From the NCBI RefSeq assembly GCF_049800775.1, contig NZ_JBNAFR010000005.1, positions 211,434-275,433 of the forward strand: 64,000 bases of DNA, read 5' to 3'. Within the stretch, counting starts at the first letter, position 1. Every line of letters begins with the position of its first letter. This DNA comes from Dinoroseobacter sp049800775 (GTDB lineage Bacteria; Pseudomonadota; Alphaproteobacteria; Rhodobacterales; Rhodobacteraceae). The notes under the pieces were generated by a model. It ran no database searches, was not told the DNA's origin, and saw only the letters and a program-made list of their open reading frames with translations. The position numbers and the translations under genes are program-made. Below are positions 40,526-49,842 of this stretch, piece after piece.

Positions 40526-41683
40526 ATGGCCAAACGCGACTATTATGATGTCCTCGGCGTGTCCAAGGGGGCATCTCCCGACGAAATCAAGAAAGGCTTT
40601 CGCAAGAAGGCCAAGGAACTGCATCCGGACCGCAACTCGGACAACCCGAATGCCGAGGCCGAGTTCAAAGAGGCCAACGAAGCCTATGACATCCTGAAGG
40701 ACCCGGACCGGAAGGCGGCCTATGACCGCTATGGTCACGCGGCCTTTGAAAATGGCACGGGCGGTCCGCGCGGACCCCAGGGTTTTGGCGGCGGGCAAGG
40801 TCAGGGCGATTTCGCCTCGGCCTTCTCGGATGTGTTCGAGGACCTTTTCGGCGACTTCATGGGCGGCCAGCGCGGTGGCGGCGGACGTCAGCGTGCCGCG
40901 CGCGGCTCCGACCTGCGCTACAATCTGCGGATCGACCTCGATCAGGCCTATCGCGGCCTGCAAAAGACCATCTCCGTCCCGGGAAGCGTCCCCTGTACTG
41001 CCTGCGAGGGCACCGGGGCCGAGGGCGGGGCCGAACCTGTGGTCTGCCCGACCTGTTCCGGCATGGGAAAGGTGCGCGCGCAGCAGGGTTTCTTCACCAT
41101 CGAGAAGACCTGCCCCACCTGTTCCGGCGTCGGTCAGATCATCAAGAACCCCTGCCCGGTCTGCCGCGGCGCGGGACGCGAGGAAAAGACCCGGTCGCTC
41201 AGCGTGAACATCCCCGCGGGTGTCGAGACGGGCACGCGGATCCGTCTGGCCGGCGAAGGCGATGCGGGCATGCGCGGCGGCCCTTCGGGCGACCTCTATA
41301 TCTTCATCGAAGTGCAGGAACACGCGATTTTCCAGCGCGACGGGCTGGATCTCTTCTGCCGCGTCCCGGTCAGCATGCCCTCGGCGGCCCTTGGCGGCGA
41401 TGTCGAGGTGCCGACCATCGATGGTGGGCGCAGCCGGGTGAAGATCCCTTCGGGCTCGCAATCCGGGCGGCAGATGCGCCTGCGCGGCAAGGGCATGCCG
41501 GCCCTGCGCGGGGCCGGGACAGGTGACATGTTCATCGAGCTCGCCGTCGAGACGCCCGTGAACCTGACCTCGCGTCAGCGCGAGTTGCTCAAGGAATTCG
41601 AGGCGGAATCGCAGGATAACCAGCCCGAAACCTCCAAATTCTTCAAAACCGTGAAGAATTTCTGGGACGGGATGAAGAGTTAA
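40526..41683 (+). CDS. dnaJ: Molecular chaperone DnaJ
   Basis: The 385-residue protein is a class I J-protein. The J-domain has HPD at 33-35, followed by a Gly/Phe-rich linker (about 72-120). Four CxxCxGxG zinc modules follow (CTACEGTG, CPTCSGMG, CPTCSGVG, CPVCRGAG), then the C-terminal substrate-binding domains. It stimulates DnaK ATPase and delivers unfolded clients. It is cotranscribed with dnaK. Confidence 0.98.
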   Translation: MAKRDYYDVLGVSKGASPDEIKKGFRKKAKELHPDRNSDNPNAEAEFKEANEAYDILKDPDRKAAYDRYGHAAFENGTGGPRGPQGFGGGQGQGDFASAFSDVFEDLFGDFMGGQRGGGGRQRAARGSDLRYNLRIDLDQAYRGLQKTISVPGSVPCTACEGTGAEGGAEPVVCPTCSGMGKVRAQQGFFTIEKTCPTCSGVGQIIKNPCPVCRGAGREEKTRSLSVNIPAGVETGTRIRLAGEGDAGMRGGPSGDLYIFIEVQEHAIFQRDGLDLFCRVPVSMPSAALGGDVEVPTIDGGRSRVKIPSGSQSGRQMRLRGKGMPALRGAGTGDMFIELAVETPVNLTSRQRELLKEFEAESQDNQPETSKFFKTVKNFWDGMKS

Positions 41684-41717
41684 CTCTTCGGAAACCATCG
41701 CGGGGCAGGCTAGCGCT

Positions 41718-42479
41718 ATGCCCCGCACCCGCGCCTTTCACGAAGCTCCGATGCCCCTCTTTGCCGAGGCGGCGACGCCGGCCCGCCCCGCCAAACCGGC
41801 GCAGCAACCTTCCTATATCAAGGATCACCGCAAGCGGCTGCGGCAGCGGTTCCTCGAAGGCGGCGCCGATGCCGTGCCCGATTACGAGCTGCTGGAACTT
41901 GTTCTGTTCCGCGCGATCCCCCGGCAGGATGTCAAACCCCTGGCCCGGCGGCTGATCGAGACCTTCGGCGATTTCACCCATGTTCTGGCCGCCCCCCTGC
42001 CCCGGCTCCTAGCCGTAGATGGCGTGGGAGAGGCTGTCGCGCTGGAACTCAAGATCGTGGAGGCCGCAGCCCATCGCCTCGCCCGGGGCAAGGTGCTCGA
42101 CCGGCCGGTGGTGTCCAGCTGGGACGCGCTGCTCGAATACTGCCAGACCGCCATGGCCCATCTCGACCGGGAGCATTTTCGGGTGCTCTATCTCGACAAC
42201 AAGAACGTGCTGATCGCCGATGAACCCCAGGCGCAGGGCACGGTAGATCACGTGCCGGTCTATCCGCGCGAGATCGCCAAACGGGCGCTGGAGCTGAACG
42301 CCTCTGCGCTGATCCTCGTGCATAATCATCCCTCGGGGGATCCGACGCCCTCGGAGCAGGACATCACCATGACCTATGCGATCCGCGATGCGGCGGAGGT
42401 TCTGGGCCTGCGGTTGCACGATCACCTGGTGATCGGCAAATCACGCGAAGTCAGTTTTCGATCCGAAGGCTATCTGTAA
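41718..42479 (+). CDS. radC: RadC family protein (JAB/MPN domain)
   Basis: The 253-residue protein has a short helix-hairpin-helix part (about 55-120). The MPN+/JAMM metal site is HNHPSGDPTPSEQD (His202, His204, Ser206, Asp215), with an upstream Glu in VYPREI as the usual acid. The family was named for DNA repair, but its biochemical role is unsettled. The first 30 residues are proline/alanine-rich; a start 11 codons later (MPLFAEAA) is possible. Its 3' end overlaps the convergent periplasmic-protein gene by 29 bases. Confidence 0.93.
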   Translation: MPRTRAFHEAPMPLFAEAATPARPAKPAQQPSYIKDHRKRLRQRFLEGGADAVPDYELLELVLFRAIPRQDVKPLARRLIETFGDFTHVLAAPLPRLLAVDGVGEAVALELKIVEAAAHRLARGKVLDRPVVSSWDALLEYCQTAMAHLDREHFRVLYLDNKNVLIADEPQAQGTVDHVPVYPREIAKRALELNASALILVHNHPSGDPTPSEQDITMTYAIRDAAEVLGLRLHDHLVIGKSREVSFRSEGYL

Positions 42480-44016
42480 CCGGTCGTTGCCAGATATCGA
42501 TCCGGCGGGTCATCTCGGCAGACCACTCTTCCCCTGCACAGGCAATCGGCAGGCTGGGCCCGACCGCGACGATCTCGGTCTTGAGGGGCGGGCGATCCGC
42601 CCGCGCGGCGGTCAGATCGATGAGCACCTGCTGCGCATCCGCCTGCGCCTGGGCCGCCGTCTCGGCATAGGCGACCAGAACCAACTGTGCGTCGGTTTCG
42701 AGCGCTGCCAGGGCATTGAACGCGGCAGCACTCAGGGCGCGAAGGTCCCGAGCGGTTGCGGAGGGCCGGAGGGACAGGCCCAGTTGCGTGGCCCCGTTCA
42801 GACCGCGCGCCAGATCCTGCAACACCCGCAACTCCGCCTCATCCGCCGCCGCCATGGCCGCAAAAACCTGTTCCGGCAGGGAAGTCTCGACGGGACGGGC
42901 CGAGGGCAGCACATAGCCGGCGCGGCGCAACACGGGCTGCGCCTCGGCAGTGTTCAGGAAGGTCACGAACGCCTCGAGATCCGAGGGCGCGCGACGGTCC
43001 GGCGTGTAGAGCGCAAGCGGAAAGATCCAAGGATACCGCCCCAGTGCAACGCCGGTCGCCGTGGCCGCATGGGCCAATCCACAAGCCCCGGCAACCGGCA
43101 GAGCTTGCGCCGGGCCCCGCCGCGACAAGGGTAGCAACCCAAGTCCTGAGGGTTGATCGCGCAGCACCGCCGCCAGATCCGCGCCCTGCGCGTGGTAGGT
43201 CACCGGCGCACCCGGGGACGCAGCACCGTCATCGAGCTTCGCAAGATCCTCCCCATGGGCGCGGGCATGCAATCGCAACGGCGCCGCCGGATGGCCAAGC
43301 GCGGCCCAGTCGGGATCGCGGCTGAACCAGAGCGTGCGAAAGGCCTTCGGTGTCACCGCCCGCGGCGCACGACGTGGCGAGGTTGCCGCGATCAACGCGT
43401 CGAAGGCCAGCACGCCTTCCTGCGCTGGCGCGGTCAGATCCCCGATCCCCGCATCCCGCGCAATCGCGCGCTCGTCCTCGGACACGAGCCGATCGCTGAG
43501 CACGAGATCCGCCTCGCCCACGGCGAGATCGGCAAAGCCTTCGGCCGGGACCGCGAGGCGCACACGGACGGTGAACCACTGCGCGGCATCGGGGCCGCCG
43601 AGCTGAACCTCGAAATGGTTGGAATCCACCGCCACGCGGGAGACGGCAAGATCTCGCCCCCGCGCATAGGCCTGCAACAGCGCAGGAAGCAGTACCGTCC
43701 CCGGGCCATGGGCCGCGGTGACCGCAAAGCCGGTCGTCTGGTTGGGCGCGGGGCAGCCCGCCCCGTCGCAGATCACCTGATCCGCGGCCAGAGTGAGACG
43801 GCCATGCTGCGCGTCGATCTGGTAAAAGCGGCCATCGAAGGCGTGCAAAGCCCCGGTCACGGCGAAGCCGTCAGAGCGCGATGTCAGGGTGACGGGCTCG
43901 GCCCGCACCCCGCCGCAGATCGCGAGCGCGGCGAGCCCGAAGCCGACCGCGCGCCCTATCTTCAGGTGTAGCGCCCGTGGCAATGCTTGAACTTCTTCCC
44001 GGATCCGCAGGGACAA
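42451..44016 (-). CDS. PstS-like substrate-binding protein with degenerate OmpA-like C-terminus
   Basis: The 521-residue protein has an N-terminal hydrophobic signal (around residues 22-39, ending GVRAEP). A periplasmic binding-protein region resembles phosphate-type binders: GFAVTAAHGPGTVLLPALLQAYA, and later GYVLPSARPVE. About 85 C-terminal residues (QLVLVAYAE..., then SLPIACAGEEWSAEMTRRI) resemble the end of an OmpA/MotB peptidoglycan-binding domain, but shortened. I infer a periplasmic, perhaps wall-attached, ligand-binding protein. The ATG lies inside the end of secA (55-base overlap). A CTG at 43965, just before the signal sequence, is an alternative start. The 3' end overlaps convergent radC. 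Confidence 0.7.
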   Translation of the reverse strand: MSLRIREEVQALPRALHLKIGRAVGFGLAALAICGGVRAEPVTLTSRSDGFAVTGALHAFDGRFYQIDAQHGRLTLAADQVICDGAGCPAPNQTTGFAVTAAHGPGTVLLPALLQAYARGRDLAVSRVAVDSNHFEVQLGGPDAAQWFTVRVRLAVPAEGFADLAVGEADLVLSDRLVSEDERAIARDAGIGDLTAPAQEGVLAFDALIAATSPRRAPRAVTPKAFRTLWFSRDPDWAALGHPAAPLRLHARAHGEDLAKLDDGAASPGAPVTYHAQGADLAAVLRDQPSGLGLLPLSRRGPAQALPVAGACGLAHAATATGVALGRYPWIFPLALYTPDRRAPSDLEAFVTFLNTAEAQPVLRRAGYVLPSARPVETSLPEQVFAAMAAADEAELRVLQDLARGLNGATQLGLSLRPSATARDLRALSAAAFNALAALETDAQLVLVAYAETAAQAQADAQQVLIDLTAARADRPPLKTEIVAVGPSLPIACAGEEWSAEMTRRIDIWQRPVTDSLRIEN

Positions 44017-46679
44017 GGGTCGTTCCGGCCCGGGTTGCCCCAGGTGCTCGGATCGTCCTCGACAAAGCCTTCGGCGACGGCACCGGCCGCCTCGGCCGGC
44101 TGCAGGACCGGCTTCGCCTGTGCCTGCGCCTGGGCGGCAGCGGCGGCCGCGGCCTGCTGGGCCGCGATCTGCTGCATCATCGCCTGCTGCTCTTCCTCGG
44201 TCAGGGGGCGGATCTTCCCGAGCTTGTCGGTGATCTCTACCCGCAGACTGTCGAGCATGCTTTCGAAAAGCTGGAAGCCCTCGGTCTTGTATTCGTTCAG
44301 CGGATCACGCTGCGCATAGCCCCGGAACCCGACGACCGAGCGCAGATGCTCGAGTGTCAAAAGATGCTCCCGCCACTTCTGGTCGATGGTCTGCAGCAGA
44401 ACCTGCTTCTCGATGCGCCGCATGTTGTCGACGCCGAACTGCGCGGTCTTGGCGGCCATGAACTCATCCGAGGCCCGCGCCAGCCGTTCGCGGATCTCTT
44501 CATCATCGACGCCTTCTTCTTCGGCCCAGCGAATGACATCGGTATCGACCCCGACCTTTTCCAGAACGGCAGCATAGAGCCCATGGGCATCCCACTGATC
44601 TGCATAGGTTTTCGGCGGAATGAACTCATCGACGAGATCATCGATCACCTGATGGCGCATGTCCCGGGTGATCTCGGCGACGTCCTCGGTTTCCATGATT
44701 TCCATGCGCTGCGAGAAGATCGTCTTGCGCTGGTCATTCATCACGTCGTCGAATTTCAGCAACTGCTTGCGGATGTCGAAGTTCCGGCCCTCGACCTTCG
44801 CCTGCGCCTTTTCGAGCGACTTGTTCACCCAAGGGTGGACGATGGCCTCGCCATCTTTCATGCCTAGCGAGCTCAGCACCTTGTCGAGACGCTCGGACCC
44901 GAAGATCCGCATGAGATCATCCTCGAGCGACAGGAAGAAGGACGACCGCCCGGGATCCCCCTGACGCCCGGAGCGGCCACGCAACTGGTTGTCGATCCGG
45001 CGGCTTTCATGGCGTTCGGTGGCCAGAACGAAGAGGCCGCCCGCATCGAGCACCTTCTGCTTTTCGTCCTGCACCTCAGCCTCGATCCGGGTGCGGATCT
45101 CGTCCGGGTTGGCATCCGGCGTCTCGGCCAAGGCCTGCAGTACGCGCATCTCGACATTGCCGCCGAGCTGAATATCGGTTCCGCGGCCGGCCATGTTCGT
45201 CGCGATGGTCACAGCATTCAGCTTGCCCGCATCGGCGACGATCTGGGCTTCCTGCTCATGCTGGCGCGCGTTCAGAACGTTATGGGGCACGCCCTCTTTT
45301 TTCAGCAGCTGCGCGAGGAACTCGGATTTCTCGATCGAGGTCGTGCCCACAAGGATCGGCTGACCCTTCTCATGGGCCTTCTTGATCGTCTCGACGATGG
45401 CATCGAACTTCTCTTTGACCGTGCGGTAGATCTGGTCGTGCTCATCCTCGCGCTGGATTGGACGGTTGGTCGGCACTTCGACCACGCCCAGCCCATAGAT
45501 CTCGGCAAATTCCTCGGCCTCGGTCGAGGCCGTGCCGGTCATGCCGCCCAGCTTGTTGTAGAGCCGGAAGTAGTTCTGGAAGGTCACCGAGGCGAGGGTG
45601 ACATTCTCGGGCTTGATCTCGACGCCTTCCTTGGCCTCCAGCGCCTGATGCAGCCCTTCGGACATGCGACGACCCGGGGTCATCCGCCCGGTGAACTCGT
45701 CGATCAGCACGACCTCGCCATTGCGGACGATATAGTGCTGATCCTTGTGGAAGATCTTGTGCGCCTTCAGGCCCTGGTTGACGTGGTGCACGACGGTGGT
45801 CGATTCCGGATCATAGAGCGATTGCTCCTCCGGCAGGATCCCGGCCTCGTGCAGCTTGGCCTCGAGGAACTCGTTGCCCTCATCGGTGAAGGTCACACCG
45901 CGGGTCTTTTCGTCCAGCGTGAAATGCTCGTCGGTGAGCTCGGGAATGACCTTGTCCACGGCCGTGTAGAGGTCGGACTTGTCCTGGCTCGGCCCCGAGA
46001 TGATCAGCGGCGTCCGCGCCTCATCGATCAGGATCGAATCCACCTCGTCGACAATCGCGTAATTGTGACCGCGCTGGGACATCTGGCTCAGCTCGGATTT
46101 CATGTTGTCGCGCAGATAGTCGAAGCCCAGCTCGTTGTTGGTCGCATAGGTGACATCGGCGGCATAGGCCTTGGCCTTCTCATCCTCGGCCTGGAACGGC
46201 ACGACCACGCCACAGGTCAGCCCGAGCTGCGCATAGACCTTGCCCATCCATTCCGCGTCGCGGCGGGCGAGGTAGTCGTTGACGGTCACGATATGCACGC
46301 CCTTACCCGTCAGCGCGTTCAGATAGGCCGGCAGGGTCGCCACGAGGGTCTTGCCCTCGCCAGTCTTCATCTCGGAAATATTACCCTGATGGAGGAAGAT
46401 CCCGCCCATGAGCTGCGTGTCGAACGCCCGCAGACCCAGCGCACGGCGCGCGCCTTCGCGTGCATTGGCAAAAGCCTCCGGCAGCAGCGCGTCGAGGGAT
46501 TCGCCGTTGGCGATCCGCTCCTTGAACTCGGCGGTCTTGGCGATCAGCCCCGCGTCGTCGAGGGCTTTGAACTCGTCCTCGAGCGCGTTGATCTTGGCCA
46601 CGAGCGGGCGGACGGATTTGACCTTGCGATCATTGGGGGTCCCGAAGACCTTTTTGGTGATGGTTCCAAGACCCAGCAT
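43962..46679 (-). CDS. secA: Preprotein translocase ATPase SecA
   Basis: The 905-residue protein is a full SecA. It has the DEAD-type ATPase with Walker A MKTGEGKTL, VDEVDSILIDEARTPLIISG, and a second RecA-like domain with TNMAGRGTDIQLGG and GRSGRQGDPG. The preprotein cross-linking and scaffold regions follow, and finally the SecB/zinc-binding tail NDPCPCGSGKKFKHCHG. It drives Sec export of the signal-peptide proteins in this window. It is divergent from the parvulin gene, with a 227-base gap that contains a small CCTTGT-AG-ACAAGG dyad at 46853-46866. Confidence 0.98.
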   Translation of the reverse strand: MLGLGTITKKVFGTPNDRKVKSVRPLVAKINALEDEFKALDDAGLIAKTAEFKERIANGESLDALLPEAFANAREGARRALGLRAFDTQLMGGIFLHQGNISEMKTGEGKTLVATLPAYLNALTGKGVHIVTVNDYLARRDAEWMGKVYAQLGLTCGVVVPFQAEDEKAKAYAADVTYATNNELGFDYLRDNMKSELSQMSQRGHNYAIVDEVDSILIDEARTPLIISGPSQDKSDLYTAVDKVIPELTDEHFTLDEKTRGVTFTDEGNEFLEAKLHEAGILPEEQSLYDPESTTVVHHVNQGLKAHKIFHKDQHYIVRNGEVVLIDEFTGRMTPGRRMSEGLHQALEAKEGVEIKPENVTLASVTFQNYFRLYNKLGGMTGTASTEAEEFAEIYGLGVVEVPTNRPIQREDEHDQIYRTVKEKFDAIVETIKKAHEKGQPILVGTTSIEKSEFLAQLLKKEGVPHNVLNARQHEQEAQIVADAGKLNAVTIATNMAGRGTDIQLGGNVEMRVLQALAETPDANPDEIRTRIEAEVQDEKQKVLDAGGLFVLATERHESRRIDNQLRGRSGRQGDPGRSSFFLSLEDDLMRIFGSERLDKVLSSLGMKDGEAIVHPWVNKSLEKAQAKVEGRNFDIRKQLLKFDDVMNDQRKTIFSQRMEIMETEDVAEITRDMRHQVIDDLVDEFIPPKTYADQWDAHGLYAAVLEKVGVDTDVIRWAEEEGVDDEEIRERLARASDEFMAAKTAQFGVDNMRRIEKQVLLQTIDQKWREHLLTLEHLRSVVGFRGYAQRDPLNEYKTEGFQLFESMLDSLRVEITDKLGKIRPLTEEEQQAMMQQIAAQQAAAAAAAQAQAQAKPVLQPAEAAGAVAEGFVEDDPSTWGNPGRNDPCPCGSGKKFKHCHGRYT

Positions 46680-46906
46680 TGTCGATATCGTACTCCGGTT
46701 GCGGCCCTATCGACCGTTCGTGATCCTTGCCCGAAGCTCCGCGCTTGCCCACGCCTCGGGTGCGGCTTACAAACGGCATCTGAGACGGTGCGGCCACACG
46801 GCCCCCGGGGACATACCGCACTTAAGGGGCGGGCCCGAAACTGTCAATGTGGCCTTGTAGACAAGGCGAAAACGCCGCTAACGCGCGTGCAACAGGAGAC
46901 ACCTTC

Positions 46907-47749
46907 GTGAACATAATCAGCACCCCCCTCGCCCGGCTTGCGCTTGGGATGACACTGCTCTTTCCGATCTCGGCGCAGGCCCAGGATGCGAGCACCGTTC
47001 TGGCCACCGTTGGCGGCGAAGAGATCACGCTTGGACACTTGATTGCGGTGGCCGACAGCCTCCCCGCGCAGTTCCAGCAGATGGACGATGATCAGCTGTT
47101 TTCGGGTCTTCTTGAGCAATTGGTGCGTCAGGCCGCCATCGCGCAATCCCTCGGGGACACCCTGCCCACTGGGCTCGAACTGTCGCTGGAAAGCCAGCGT
47201 TGGGCCCTGATGGCGAACACGGTGATTTCCGGCGCGATCGAAGCCGCCGTCACCGAAGACGCAGTGCAGTCGGCCTATGATGCTCAGTTTGCGAGTGTCG
47301 AGCCGGAGCAGGAATTCAACGCATCTCACATTCTCGTGGCAACCGAAGAAGAAGCGCTCGACCTGATCGCCGAGCTCGACGGCGGCGCGGATTTCGCCGA
47401 GCTCGCGCAAGCCCGGTCGACCGGGCCGTCCGGCCCGAATGGCGGCTCACTGGGATGGTTCGGCAAGGGCATGATGGTCGCGCCTTTCGAGGCTGCTGTC
47501 CTCGCGCTGGAGCCTGGAGGCATCTCGCCCCCGGTGCAGACCCAATTCGGCTGGCACGTGGTACGGCTCAATGACACACGGGATTCCGCAGCGCCCGACC
47601 TCGCAGAAGTGCGTGGCACAATCGAAGAGCGGCTGTCCGAGGCCGCCGCCAGTGAGGTCGTGGAGTCCCTGGTGGGCGCTGTCGAGGTCACACGGTCCGA
47701 AACCGAGATTGACCCGGCGTTGATCCGCGACACCAGTCTTCTGGACTAA
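46907..47749 (+). CDS. Periplasmic parvulin-type peptidyl-prolyl isomerase
   Basis: The 280-residue protein starts at GTG, supported by a GGAGA ribosome site and by a signal peptide right after it (MNIISTPLARLALGMTLLFP...SAQAQ). The rotamase domain (about 125-225) shows FNASHILVATEEEA, GGADFAELAQARSTGPSG, GGSLGWFGKGMMVAPFE and FGWHVVRLND, the PpiC/SurA pattern. It should help fold exported proteins at cell-envelope level. It is next to secA on the opposite strand and 5 bases before argJ. Confidence 0.93.
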   Translation: MNIISTPLARLALGMTLLFPISAQAQDASTVLATVGGEEITLGHLIAVADSLPAQFQQMDDDQLFSGLLEQLVRQAAIAQSLGDTLPTGLELSLESQRWALMANTVISGAIEAAVTEDAVQSAYDAQFASVEPEQEFNASHILVATEEEALDLIAELDGGADFAELAQARSTGPSGPNGGSLGWFGKGMMVAPFEAAVLALEPGGISPPVQTQFGWHVVRLNDTRDSAAPDLAEVRGTIEERLSEAAASEVVESLVGAVEVTRSETEIDPALIRDTSLLD

Positions 47750-47754
47750 GCCTC

Positions 47755-49080
47755 ATGCGCCGGAACAGGTCCCGCCGCGCGCGCTGGCAAGAAAACGCGC
47801 GGCTGCGCAAGGCTCTGCGCGCGCCGAATGCGCCCGCCGGGCCGGTGGTCTCGCCCCTTGCGCCGCCCGAAATGCCCGCGCTGCCCGAGATAGCCGGGCT
47901 GCGCCTCGCGACCTGCGCGGCGGGGATCAAGTATCGCGACCGCGATGACGTGATGCTCGCCGAGCTTGCTCCGGGCACGGTCATCGCCGGTGTATTCACC
48001 CGCTCGGCAACCCGCTCAGCGCCGGTGCTTGATTGCGAGGCGAAACTGGCGGCAGGGTCAAATCTCGACTCGGGTGCGGCGATCCTCGTGAATGCCGGCA
48101 ATGCCAATGCCTTCACCGGCAGCGCCGGATCCGGCACGGTCGAAGCGGTGACCGAGGCCTTGTCTGCCTGCCTCTCGGTGCCAGTGTCACGGATTTTCAC
48201 AGCTTCGACCGGCGTGATTGGCGAGCCGCTGCCCCATGCCAAGATCATCGACCGGCTGGCAGAGTTGAAGGACGGCCTGCACGCGGACGGCCTGCGCGAC
48301 GGGGCCCATGCGATCATGACGACCGACACCTATGCCAAGGCCGCGACGGCCACGGCGCAGATCGGCGGCACCAAGGTGACGGTCGCAGGGATCGCCAAGG
48401 GCTCGGGCATGATCGCGCCCGATATGGCGACGATGCTCGTCTATGTTTTTACCGATGCGGCGATCACGCAACCCGCGCTGCAAACCCTTGTCGCGCGGCT
48501 CAATGCGCGGAGTTTCAACGCGATCACGGTGGATGGTGATACATCGACCTCGGACAGCCTGATCTGCGCGGCCACCGGTGCGGCAGATCACGTAACAATC
48601 ACCGATCCAGATAGCCCCGAGGGCGCAGCCTTTGCCGACGCATTGGGTGCCGTCTTCCACGATCTGGCTCAGCAGGTGGTGCGGGATGGCGAAGGCGCCA
48701 CGAAGCTGATCGAGGTGGAGGTGACCGGCGCGGCGAGCGATGAGGATGCCTGGGCCGTGGCGCGCAGCATTGCGAACTCTCCGCTCGTGAAGACCGCGGC
48801 GGCGGGCGAGGACCCGAACTGGGGACGCATCGTTATGGCCGTGGGCAAGTCGGGCGCGCAGGCGGATCGCGATCGGCTCACCATCCGGTTTGGCGATATC
48901 CTTGTGGCCGAGGCCGGTTGGGTCGCGGCGAGCTATACCGAGGAAGACGGGGCCGCCTATATGCGTCGCGAAGAGATCACGATCCACACGGATCTCGGTC
49001 TCGGCTCTGGTGCGGCGACCATGTGGACCTGCGACTTCACGAAACGCTATATCGAGATCAACGCGGACTATCGCTCATGA
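47755..49080 (+). CDS. argJ: Bifunctional glutamate N-acetyltransferase/amino-acid acetyltransferase
   Basis: The 441-residue protein is ArgJ of the cyclic arginine pathway, which moves the acetyl group from acetylornithine to glutamate. The self-cleavage site is in KGSGMIAPDMATML, giving Thr226 as the new N-terminal nucleophile. Family-typical segments NAGNANAFTG, DTYAKAATA, ITVDGDTSTSDS and GEDPNWGRI are present. The N-terminus is about 30 residues longer than usual and very basic. A GTG at 47845 ((M)VSPLAPPEM) would give the normal length, but the first ATG sits right behind the parvulin stop. It overlaps the mutT start by four bases. Confidence 0.95.
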   Translation: MRRNRSRRARWQENARLRKALRAPNAPAGPVVSPLAPPEMPALPEIAGLRLATCAAGIKYRDRDDVMLAELAPGTVIAGVFTRSATRSAPVLDCEAKLAAGSNLDSGAAILVNAGNANAFTGSAGSGTVEAVTEALSACLSVPVSRIFTASTGVIGEPLPHAKIIDRLAELKDGLHADGLRDGAHAIMTTDTYAKAATATAQIGGTKVTVAGIAKGSGMIAPDMATMLVYVFTDAAITQPALQTLVARLNARSFNAITVDGDTSTSDSLICAATGAADHVTITDPDSPEGAAFADALGAVFHDLAQQVVRDGEGATKLIEVEVTGAASDEDAWAVARSIANSPLVKTAAAGEDPNWGRIVMAVGKSGAQADRDRLTIRFGDILVAEAGWVAASYTEEDGAAYMRREEITIHTDLGLGSGAATMWTCDFTKRYIEINADYRS

Positions 49081-49475
49081 AAATCATATTGGTCTCCGCG
49101 GTTGCGCTCGTAGACACAGATGGGCGGGTTCTGCTGGCCCAACGCCCCGAAGGAAAGTCCATGGCGGGCCTCTGGGAATTCCCCGGGGGCAAGGTGGAAC
49201 CGGGCGAAACGCCCGAAAACTGCCTGATTCGGGAGTTGCGCGAAGAGCTCGGCATCGAAACCTGGGACAGTTGTCTCGCGCCGCTCACATTCGCGTCGCA
49301 TACCTATGCAGATTTCCACCTTCTGATGCCACTTTTCGTGTGCCGCAAATGGGACGGAATTCCGAAACCTGTTGAGAATCAGGTCCTTAAATGGGTCGAG
49401 CCGTCCAAGCTGCGCGATTATCCGATGCCTCCGGCGGACATTCCACTCATCCCGATTTTACGCGATTGGCTGTGA
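49077..49475 (+). CDS. mutT: 8-oxo-dGTP diphosphatase (MutT)
   Basis: The 132-residue Nudix hydrolase has the complete box GGKVEPGET-x7-REL-x2-ELGI at 37-60, with the catalytic glutamates in RELREELG. LAQRPEGKSMAGLWEFPGG is the MutT-type context for 8-oxo-dGTP. It prevents A:T to C:G mutations by clearing oxidised nucleotides. The ATG overlaps the argJ TGA, so it is translated with argJ. Confidence 0.93.
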   Translation: MKIILVSAVALVDTDGRVLLAQRPEGKSMAGLWEFPGGKVEPGETPENCLIRELREELGIETWDSCLAPLTFASHTYADFHLLMPLFVCRKWDGIPKPVENQVLKWVEPSKLRDYPMPPADIPLIPILRDWL

Positions 49476-49573
49476 CTTCATAAACAATTCGCCCAATTTG
49501 TGACCTGCCGCCGAAATTTTAGTAACGTTTTTGTGGCAGTTTTTAGATGAATCAAACCGTTATGAATGCTATA

Positions 49574-49600
49574 TGTGTCTGGCACTACACTGGAGACACA
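49574..49600 (+). promoter_or_regulatory. Hairpin covering the ribosome site of the 44-codon gene
   Basis: TGTGTCT (49574-49580) is the exact reverse complement of AGACACA (49594-49600), which follows the GG of the GGAGA ribosome site and ends one base before the ATG. Folding would hide the ribosome site. The 98 bases before it are AT-rich and hold no other gene. Confidence 0.45.
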
Positions 49601-49601
49601 C

Positions 49602-49736
49602 ATGCTTCGTACCATCACTCTCGGGAGCTGCGTTTCCATCCAGGGTCTTTTCGTGAAGACGCTGGATAACGGTCGGATTGTTGTGCGTGTGGGAACGCGC
49701 ACATTTGAAGGTTTGCCGATCGGACACGCAGCCTAA
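49602..49736 (+). CDS. Small unrecognised protein of 44 residues
   Basis: The frame MLRTITLGSCVSIQGLFVKT...IGHAA has an ATG preceded by GGAGA at good spacing. It ends 22 bases before a strong terminator, so it looks like a real monocistronic gene. The sequence alternates hydrophobic and polar residues (GRIVVRVGTRTFEG), as in a small beta-barrel or SH3-like strand set. It has no signal peptide and a single cysteine. I do not recognise a family. It is the only gene in the gap between mutT and infB. Confidence 0.65.
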   Translation: MLRTITLGSCVSIQGLFVKTLDNGRIVVRVGTRTFEGLPIGHAA

Positions 49737-49757
49737 CGGTTACGCGATTCAGAACGG

Positions 49758-49790
49758 AAAAAGGGTGGCCCGAACAGCCACCCTTTTTTT
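49758..49790. terminator. Bidirectional terminator between the 44-codon gene and infB
   Basis: AAAAGGGTGGC (49759-49769), seven-base loop, GCCACCCTTTT (49777-49787) followed by more T. Both convergent transcripts end here. Confidence 0.9.
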
Positions 49791-49842
49791 ATTGCCATAT
49801 CGGCTGTGCGAGCAGGCCCCCGAAAGCCGGGGGCCCAAGGGG

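Noticed and set aside
38498..41728. 1076-codon open frame antisense to dnaK-dnaJ
   Set aside because: It spans two well-identified genes and their gap in mirror frame; no independent evidence.
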